Assembly (NCBI RefSeq): GCF_963669205.1
Contig: NZ_OY769915.1
Span: 1,834,001-1,898,000 of the forward strand
Direction: 5' to 3'
Length of the DNA: 64,000 nt
From: an uncultured Roseibium sp.
Lineage (GTDB): Bacteria > Pseudomonadota > Alphaproteobacteria > Rhizobiales > Stappiaceae
Below are positions 62,013-64,000 of the stretch, piece after piece; the stretch's first letter is position 1; each line of letters opens with the position of its first letter. The notes under the pieces were generated by a model, which was not told the origin of the DNA, ran no database searches, and saw only the letters and a program-made list of their open reading frames with translations. Made by a program: the position numbers and the translations under genes.

Positions 62013-62777
62013 GTGACACCTGAACAGAACGCACCGCAGATCACGGTATTCGAACGCAGGCTCGGGTCCTGGCAGATTGCCGTCAGCCGGGACTGCTTCG
62101 GGACCGACCAGTTGCGCGCGGCCTATGACGCCTGTGCCACGTGCTGGGATCGCAAGATCGGACGGCTCGGCTTTCCCTCCGCATACCGCGACCTGCTGGG
62201 CCAGTTGGCGGCCGGTTTGAACGAAGGCGACGAGATGCCTGTGAAGGTGCTTGATTGCGGCGTCGGCACTGGTGCCATGTCGCTGGCGCTGGCAAGGGAA
62301 ATGCCGCGAGCGTTCGACCTGGCGGTAGTCGACATCTCGCCGGTCATGCTGCAGGAGGCATCCGCCAACCTGGCGGGCGCCGGGATCGGTTGCCGGGCGG
62401 AGCTCGCCGACATCTCGGCGCTGCCGTTCGACAATCACAGCTATGATTTCGTGATGTGCGCGCACGCGCTTGAACATCTCGCAAAACCCGAAACGGCACT
62501 TGCGGAAATGTGCAGGGTTCTGAAACCCGGCGGCAGCCTTTTGCTGGTGACAACCCGCAAGTCACTCCTTGGAACGTTCGTCCAGTTGAAGTGGCGGACG
62601 CACCGGTTCGACGCGGCGATGGTGCAGCAGCAGCTCCAGCAGCGCGGCCTGGATCAATTGACGACACTGCAGGTTGGCGCGGGACGCTGGACCCGGTTCT
62701 GGAGCACGGCCGTCGTCGGCCGCAAGCCTGCCGATAGAGAAAATGCGGCGCCCGGCATCGCAATGGCCGCAGCCTGA
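62013..62777 (+). CDS. class I SAM-dependent methyltransferase
   Basis: The 254-residue protein has motif I VKVLDCGVGTGAMSLAL, the loop VDISPVMLQEAS, MCAHALEHLAKPE and VLKPGGSLLLVT. The start is GTG 62013, with GGGGAG five bases upstream. It sits between a coupled small ORF and a second methyltransferase. UbiE-like small-molecule or lipid methylation is possible. Confidence 0.85.
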   Translation: MTPEQNAPQITVFERRLGSWQIAVSRDCFGTDQLRAAYDACATCWDRKIGRLGFPSAYRDLLGQLAAGLNEGDEMPVKVLDCGVGTGAMSLALAREMPRAFDLAVVDISPVMLQEASANLAGAGIGCRAELADISALPFDNHSYDFVMCAHALEHLAKPETALAEMCRVLKPGGSLLLVTTRKSLLGTFVQLKWRTHRFDAAMVQQQLQQRGLDQLTTLQVGAGRWTRFWSTAVVGRKPADRENAAPGIAMAAA

Positions 62778-62804
62778 CGCCCGACATGATAGGAAAGAAA
62801 GACC

Positions 62805-63467
62805 ATGACCATCACCTGGACCAATGACATGACACCCACGACCCGGTTCTGGGACAAGATCTCTGAGAAATATGCAGCCTCGCCGATCAAGGATCAGGGC
62901 GCCTACGAAAAGACGCTCGCGCGCACCGTGGAACATCTGGGGCCAATGGATGACGTCCTGGAACTCGGCTGTGGCACCGGCTCCACGGCGCTTCTTCTGG
63001 CCGGCAACGTCTCGTCCTATCTGGCGACGGACTTTGCACCCGGCATGATCCGCATCGCCGACGGGAAGCTTGTCGCGGCAAGAGAGGAAAACAACGTTTC
63101 GGCCGGGCTCCGCTTTGCGGTGGCCGATGCCTTCAGCGAAGAGGTCGATAACGGCAAGGGGTATGACGCCATCCTCGGCTTCAACTTTCTGCACCTGGTG
63201 GAAAATCCCGAAGACCTGCTTGCCCGCGTCCATGGCCTCCTGAAGCCGGGCGGCCTGTTTATTTCAAAAACCGTCTGCCTCGGCGACAAGGCCTGGCTGT
63301 TCGTGCCGATGATCAAGGTGATGCAGCTTTTCGGCAAGGCTCCGTTCGTGCGCTCCTATACCTTTGCCACGGTCGAAGACCTGATCGGAAAGGCCGGTTT
63401 CGACATCATTGAAACCGGCACCTATCCGGAACCGCGCAGCCGCTTCGTCGTTGCCCGAAAGATCTAG
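62805..63467 (+). CDS. class I SAM-dependent methyltransferase
   Basis: The 220-residue protein has RFWDKISEKYAASPIKDQGAY at its N-terminus, motif I VLELGCGTGSTALLLA, TDFAPGMIRIA and LLKPGGLFISKTVCLGD. It belongs to the same broad group as the preceding enzyme but differs clearly in sequence, so it is not a recent duplicate. GATAGGAAAG precedes ATG 62805. Confidence 0.9.
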   Translation: MTITWTNDMTPTTRFWDKISEKYAASPIKDQGAYEKTLARTVEHLGPMDDVLELGCGTGSTALLLAGNVSSYLATDFAPGMIRIADGKLVAAREENNVSAGLRFAVADAFSEEVDNGKGYDAILGFNFLHLVENPEDLLARVHGLLKPGGLFISKTVCLGDKAWLFVPMIKVMQLFGKAPFVRSYTFATVEDLIGKAGFDIIETGTYPEPRSRFVVARKI

Positions 63468-64000
63468 GCGGAAGTCTCATTCAAGAGGCTGTACCCGAGG
63501 GTAGGGTCTCCTCCGGACAGCGGCCGCAATTCCTCCAACCTCCACTGTCACCCGGGGTGAACAACGTGAGACGCGGGGCCGGGGAACGACCGTTTTGGGG
63601 GAAGGCGCGCGCAATAACCGCCAGCACCTATGGCTCTCCGATCCCGGCTCGCGCTGCGCTTGGCCGGGATGACGGTGGATAATGCAGGGGCGGAACGGCT
63701 TGGAGCACGATTGCCGACGGAGTGCTTCGAACGATAGCGACGAGCGCTAGTCCTGTTTTGAAGATTGAGGCATTTCTTCGAAATCGACCCGGCAAACGCG
63801 CAATTGCGCCATCGCGCGTCATTGCCAGACTTGATCTGGCAATCCATGCCATTGCGTCTCCTCGGCGAAAGACCGCGTAGCCGGGAATGGAACGGCATGG
63901 ATGCCATGGTCAAGCCATGGCATGACCGGAAATGAAGGACAGGTGCCGGGACGCGGTCTGCCATGCGATGCCGTGGACGGCCAGTTAAAGTTCCGGAATT
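63468..64000. repeat. non-coding end of window with extragenic palindromes
   Basis: No convincing gene is present in 533 bases. It contains the palindrome ATTGCCAG/CTGGCAAT (63821-63843) with loop ACTTGAT, and GATCCCGGCTCGCGCTGCGC / TTGGCCGGGATGAC (63640-63673). These match the two halves of the bipartite repeats near 44.7 kb. Confidence 0.6.

Noticed and set aside
63548..63964. 138-codon minus-strand frame at the end of the window
   Set aside because: It crosses extragenic palindromes and has no recognisable domain or ribosome site.

Overview
The window is about 60% G+C chromosomal-type DNA. The gene set (pqqABCDE, minCDE, TRAP and sugar ABC transporters, a UPF0314 membrane protein, many LysR/LacI/GntR regulators) and the dispersed palindromes point to an alphaproteobacterium of the Rhizobiales/Hyphomicrobiales. 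A marine Stappiaceae member (Roseibium/Labrenzia type) is my best guess, but that is inference. There are no rRNA or tRNA genes, no CRISPR array and no transposase gene.

Layout. 1-5.5 kb: a plus-strand run of a NosL-like fragment, a taurine/nitrate-type ABC permease, an unrecognised membrane protein, an ABC ATPase, SCO/SenC, PCu(A)C, a diheme cytochrome c and a Crp/Fnr regulator, probably a copper-delivery and respiration cluster. 5.5-11.1 kb: a LysR gene divergent from an M20 hydrolase, permease, binding protein and amidase, with no ATPase of its own. 11.2-15.1 kb: a lipoprotein, then a complete minus-strand pqqABCDE operon. 15.8-22.4 kb: a giant LamG/RTX repeat protein made of 1590-bp units; one stretch has lost 311 bases and breaks the frame. 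23.1-30.4 kb: a sugar ABC operon with a xylose-isomerase-like enzyme and a Gfo/Idh dehydrogenase, under a divergent LacI regulator with visible operators. 30.4-39.4 kb: an acid-sugar catabolic locus (DctPQM TRAP transporter, ABM protein, metallo-hydrolase, OtnK-like kinase, frameshifted class II aldolase, isopropylmalate/tartrate-type dehydrogenase) divergent from a Gfo/Idh gene and a GntR regulator. 39.6-46.3 kb: a diheme oxidoreductase, a UPF0314 gene with a duplicated 3' end, prfC, an acetyltransferase, repeat-rich DNA and a methyltransferase. 46.5-54.9 kb: an MFS transporter, minCDE, a DMT exporter and an HlyD/ABC-2 efflux operon. 55.2-63.5 kb: an orphan ParA ATPase beside paired palindromes and a DnaA box, secreted and immunity-like proteins, a YHYH protein, a shortened LysR, a VOC protein, and a LysR gene divergent from a small ORF plus two methyltransferases.

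The strongest candidates for follow-up are the damaged LamG/RTX repeat, the ParA/palindrome/DnaA-box locus, the copper and ABC cluster, the small ORF with two methyltransferases, and the acid-sugar locus in which a decarboxylating dehydrogenase sits where a PdxA2-type enzyme is often found.
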